Assembly (NCBI GenBank): GCA_009731375.1
Contig: BJOX01000003.1
Coordinates: forward strand, 1,499,313-1,524,039
Length of the DNA stretch: 24,727 nucleotides
Direction of reading: 5' to 3'
DNA from: Paulinella micropora
Taxonomy: Eukaryota; Cercozoa; Imbricatea; Euglyphida
The notes under the pieces are model-generated. The model was not told the origin of the DNA. It did not search any database and worked only from the letters and a program-made list of their open reading frames with translations. Positions 21,551 through 24,727 of the stretch are shown in pieces (the first letter of the stretch is position 1; the number at the start of each line of letters is the position of its first letter). Made by a program: the position numbers and the translations under genes.

Positions 21551-22193
21551 CAACTGTAAATCTCTAGCCTCATTTTTTGTAAATAAATAAAAAAACTCCT
21601 CCTTCCACACTCGTTGTCCCCCCCGTAACTTAATCCTGAGGCAGTATGTCAAGAACAAATAGTATTACTATTGCAATAAAAGCAGCGTTATAATTTTTCT
21701 CCTTCTCCAAAAACACTTCCGATCAGTAAATACATTGTCTTTTAATAACATACCCTTGTATTCAATCGGTTACCTTAATATAGTACTAGGGGGCCAGACC
21801 TAATAACTATATCCAAAGCCGGGGTGAGTGAGCCCGACCATGCGATATGCCGACACAAGTAGAGACGGACCGTGCTGGTATGACGATATTAAGTATATCC
21901 AAAGAAAAAAATTTAATATGTCTACTATGAGAACATTTTTTGAGAACATCACCCTGGATACTTGAAGCAGGGTCGTACCAGGAACACCATCGCTAAACTC
22001 ACAAGCGATCCCCTTATACGGTGTCGTATCCATTTGCCGATTGACCCTCGCACTCATATGTTGCGATAAAAATGCCAAGTAACAACAATGGTATAAAAAC
22101 ATTTTAATAAGACATGATCTGACATGGGCACTATGAGATTAATCCACATGCAGCTTTCAATGTCCGACGCGTGATAAAAGAAAAAAATGTCAC

Positions 22194-24154
22194 TTACTGC
22201 CTTCGTCGCCTTGCGCGAACCCCTTTGCCAGGTGGCGGGCCGCCAACAAAAGTCAAGTCAAACTTCGACTCCTCCAGAATGTCCCATATTTTGTTAGGGA
22301 TGGCGCCCAAAGATAAGTCAAAAGGAATGTCAAGCACTCCTCTAGGCAGTGACTGAATAGTCCACGCAGTGTGGTCTTTGTCTCGAAGGGTAATAGTATC
22401 ATCCCATGTCTCGAGATTTTTCGCGTCTTTGTACACCGGTAAATATTGTCTAGCTTTTGGATCCTCAACAGGGTCCATGCTTCTCCAAAAATGGAGTACC
22501 GGTTGTATCGTTTTTGCTGCTAAGGATCTCTTCGATGTCCGTGCTGCCCGTGTAGTCTGCGGGACCGCCACAGCTCGCATGAGATAAAGATCTGAGAGAG
22601 TGTCATCGGCAACATGAGATTCTGCCGGTCTCAACAGATAAAAAGCGTCTCGGACCCACTTGATGGCCGCAATCGCCTCTCCTTCCTTCCATCGCACATG
22701 TCGAATGTCCACATTACCCGCGTTCGGGTTAGTGTCCTTCTCCCCTCCTCCTCCATGGACATCCGTCGCTCGCGTCGACCTTGCCACCTTCCTCGGTTGG
22801 TCGAAGATGAGATCGTTTTGCGCTCTCCTCCTCTGCGCCTCCGTGAACTTCTCCTTCGTACCGCCGCGGACTATGGGGGCTTTAGACTGAGTCCCCGCCG
22901 CGCTTTTGCGGTTTGAGTCTTCCTTACTCTCCTTCTCGGTCTCCTCCTTCTCCGTGACCGGTGCCCGATAGGCATTCTCCTCCTCTAAGGTATCCTCCTT
23001 CTGTATAGGCGGTACCTCTTTGAAGTCCTCCTTCATCCGTTTCAACGCCTCCTCAACGGATTCATCCTCAAGTAAGAAGGGGTCATATTTGATCAGCCTT
23101 CGAACATTCACAATCTGCACCTTCCCTCTACCCCTGATCTTATAATTCAGAGGTCCCATCTGTTCCATGATCTGGTATGGTCCTTTCCAGTGGGTAAACA
23201 GCTTAGAGCTAACCCCCTTAGGGACTTGAGGATGGTACAAGAGTACAATATCCCCAACCTGGAAACGGACTTGATCTAAGTGCGCTTGTCGCACTCCTTG
23301 TGCGTCAGTCTTTCTGCGCTCCGCCTCCCTGTGCGCCGCAACTATTTGTTCCGCCTCCATCTTCGCTCTTAGTCTCATCCCGAACAACTCATCCTCATCT
23401 GCCCAAGTGTCTTTTGGATGCAGAAGTGAGGTTGGGATATTAGGCTCTCGGCCGTAAACCAATTGATATGGCGAGACTGAGCTCCTGGCTCCTCCTAATG
23501 CCGATGAGGGTAGACAGTTCATTGCAAAGGCAAATGAAGGTGCTGCCTCCACCCAGGCTCTCTGATTCTCCTTCTTCATACAGTACATCTTAAGCGAGGC
23601 TTTGAGAGGTCTATGTACCCGCTCGATCTTGCCATTCGCTCTCGGGTTATAGGCAGTAACATATTGCCATTTCATCCCGTAGTACTTAGATAGTCTGTCG
23701 ATGACTTCATTATTAAAGTCAGAACCTCGATCAGAACATATCTTTCTAGGCACTCCGATCTGCGAGACGATCCTGTCGATCAGAGCCTCCGCAGTTGTCT
23801 TGCCTGTAACGTCCTTAACAGGAACAACCCAGACATAATTGGTGGCTCGATCTATCGCAGTAAGAAGGTATTTGTACCCTTCGGCCGATTCGGGGAAAGG
23901 TCCCACATGATCGATGTGTAAGAATTCAAACATCCCGGCGTGTAACGGGAATGTACCGATCAGGCCGAAATTCACCTTCAACGGTGTCTTTGTGGTTTTG
24001 CATGGGATGCATGCGTTTACTTCTCTGTCTATCTCCTCCTTCATTCCTTTCCACCAAAATCGCCTCGCTATGAACCAATGAGTTCTTTGTCGACCCGGAT
24101 GTGCCAGTAAGGGGCAGTTATGGGCTGCAACATATATGAAGCGCCTCAACTTCT
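22194..24154 (-). CDS. Pol fragment (integrase and C-terminal domain) of the interrupted element
   Basis: About 653 codons, open from the gap edge (first residues KLRRFIYVAAHNC) to TAA at 22194-22196, collinear with residues 1275-1926 of the inner Pol without a frameshift. It keeps the HHCC residues, the D, D-x35-E triad (HIDHVGPF, SDRGSDF, ANGKIE), GPY and the C-terminal domain ending RARRRRQ. Integrase and the last 170 residues are well conserved, while the charged linker between them has diverged, which suggests the C-terminal domain is functional. The true 5' end of the frame is lost in the gap; about 50 codons beyond the N's in the same frame belong to other sequence and are excluded here. 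Confidence 0.88.
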
Positions 24155-24165
24155 NNNNNNNNNNN
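24155..24165. other. Assembly gap of 11 N
   Basis: Separates the pol fragment of the interrupted element from a repeat of its 3' end. The join may not reflect the real chromosome order. Confidence 0.95.
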
Positions 24166-24727
24166 TTTTTTGAGAACATCACCCTGGATACTTGAAGCAG
24201 GGTCGTACCAGGAACACCATCGCTAAACTCACAAGCGATCCCCTTATACGGTGTCGTATCCATTTGCCGATTGACCCTCGCACTCATATGTTGCGATAAA
24301 AATGCCAAGTAACAACAATGGTATAAACATATTTTAATAAGACATGATCTGACATGGGCACTATGAAATTAATCCACATGCAGCTTTCAATGTCCGGCGC
24401 GTGATAAAAGAAAAAAATGTCACTTACTGCCTTCGTCGCCTTGCGCGAATCCCTTTGCCAGGTGGCGGGCCGCCAACAAAAGTCAAGTCAAACTTTGACT
24501 CCTCAAGAATGTCCCATATTTTGTTAGGGATGGCGCCCAAAGATAAGTCAAAAGGAATGTCAAGCACTCCTCTAGGCAGTGACTGAATAGTCCACGCAGT
24601 GTGGTCTTTGTCTCGAAGGGTAATAGTATCATCCCATGTCTCGAGATTTTTCGCGTCTTTGTACACCGGTAAATATTGTCTAGCTTTTGGATCCTCAACA
24701 GGGTCCATGCTTCTCCAAAAATGGAGT
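24166..24727 (-). mobile_element. Third partial copy of the LTR element, or assembly duplication
   Basis: 562 bp matching 21936-22497 in the same orientation, without indels, differing by seven substitutions that all lie between about 24338 and 24505. It covers part of the 3' non-coding region and the end of pol, and is cut by the gap on one side and the window edge on the other. Confidence 0.85.
24424..24727 (-). CDS. Pol C-terminal fragment of the third copy
   Basis: About 100 codons of the pol C-terminal domain, open from the window edge to the stop at 24424-24426. It differs from the 22194-24154 fragment by an Ile for Val near the end (GIRARRRRQ versus GVRARRRRQ) and is otherwise nearly identical. 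Incomplete at its 5' end only because the window stops. Confidence 0.85.
   Translation of the reverse strand, partial: LHFWRSMDPVEDPKARQYLPVYKDAKNLETWDDTITLRDKDHTAWTIQSLPRGVLDIPFDLSLGAIPNKIWDILEESKFDLTFVGGPPPGKGIRARRRRQ

Larger units (their letters stand above)
21547..24154 (-). mobile_element. Right fragment of the older, interrupted LTR element (pol 3' half and 3' non-coding region)
   Basis: Minus-strand relative of the inner element. Pol from the integrase zinc-binding region onward occupies 24154 to 22194; its 3' non-coding region runs from 22193 to 21547 and continues on the other side of the inner element at 10939. Its upstream part lies beyond the gap at 24155-24165 or outside the window. 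Confidence 0.9.

Noticed and set aside
24166-24308. N-terminal extension of the minus-strand pol frame across the N's
   Set aside because: The frame merely reads through 11 N's into the 3' non-coding region of the third copy; the same sequence at 21936-22080 is non-coding.

Overview
The window is eukaryotic nuclear DNA. The evidence is split genes with GT-AG introns, very dense microsatellites, a tRNA-derived SINE family, foldback elements and Ty3/gypsy-type LTR retrotransposons. A protist or alga with a microsatellite-rich genome fits; a chromerid alga would be my guess, but nothing here proves it. Four runs of N (1682-2270, 2734-2743, 10194-10297, 24155-24165) mark assembly gaps.

Region 1 (1-8777) looks at first like pure simple repeat. 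Reading between the repeats, I find eleven very short exons (30-99 nt) on the plus strand. Their splice phases are compatible from one to the next and the chain ends in a stop codon. Together they encode about 200 residues that read as the C-terminal part of an Ariadne-type RBR E3 ubiquitin ligase: the helical Ariadne domain, then a RanBP2-like zinc finger and a Cys-containing tail. The catalytic RING1-IBR-RING2 part would lie upstream of the window. The introns are filled with TATC, TACC, TGTA, CA, CT, TA, TTA and GAT repeats. A striking pattern is that partial copies of an exon's 5' part lie upstream of it and partial copies of its 3' part, with the splice donor, lie downstream. One large intron (4759-7103) also holds a SINE, two foldback elements in opposite orientation and another inverted-repeat unit.

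Region 2 (8778-10619) is the 3' flank: some unique sequence without a recognisable gene, a second SINE copy on the minus strand, an AT-rich foldback and a gap.

Region 3 (10620-24154) is a nested pair of related LTR retrotransposons. The inner element (10940-21546, plus strand) is complete: 233/235-bp LTRs with TGTA...TACA ends, a 4-bp target duplication GCGT, a primer-binding-site candidate, gag, pol and a purine tract. Gag and pol are in the same frame, separated by one UGA followed by C, which suggests pol is made by stop-codon readthrough. It inserted into the 3' non-coding region of an older relative on the minus strand, splitting that copy into 10620-10939 and 21547-24154. Gag supplies the particle and nucleic-acid binding; Pol supplies protease-like, reverse transcriptase, RNase H and integrase domains, plus a conserved C-terminal domain I do not recognise.

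Region 4 (24166-24727), after an 11-N gap, repeats 21936-22497 in the same orientation with seven base differences. It is either a third copy or an assembly duplication.
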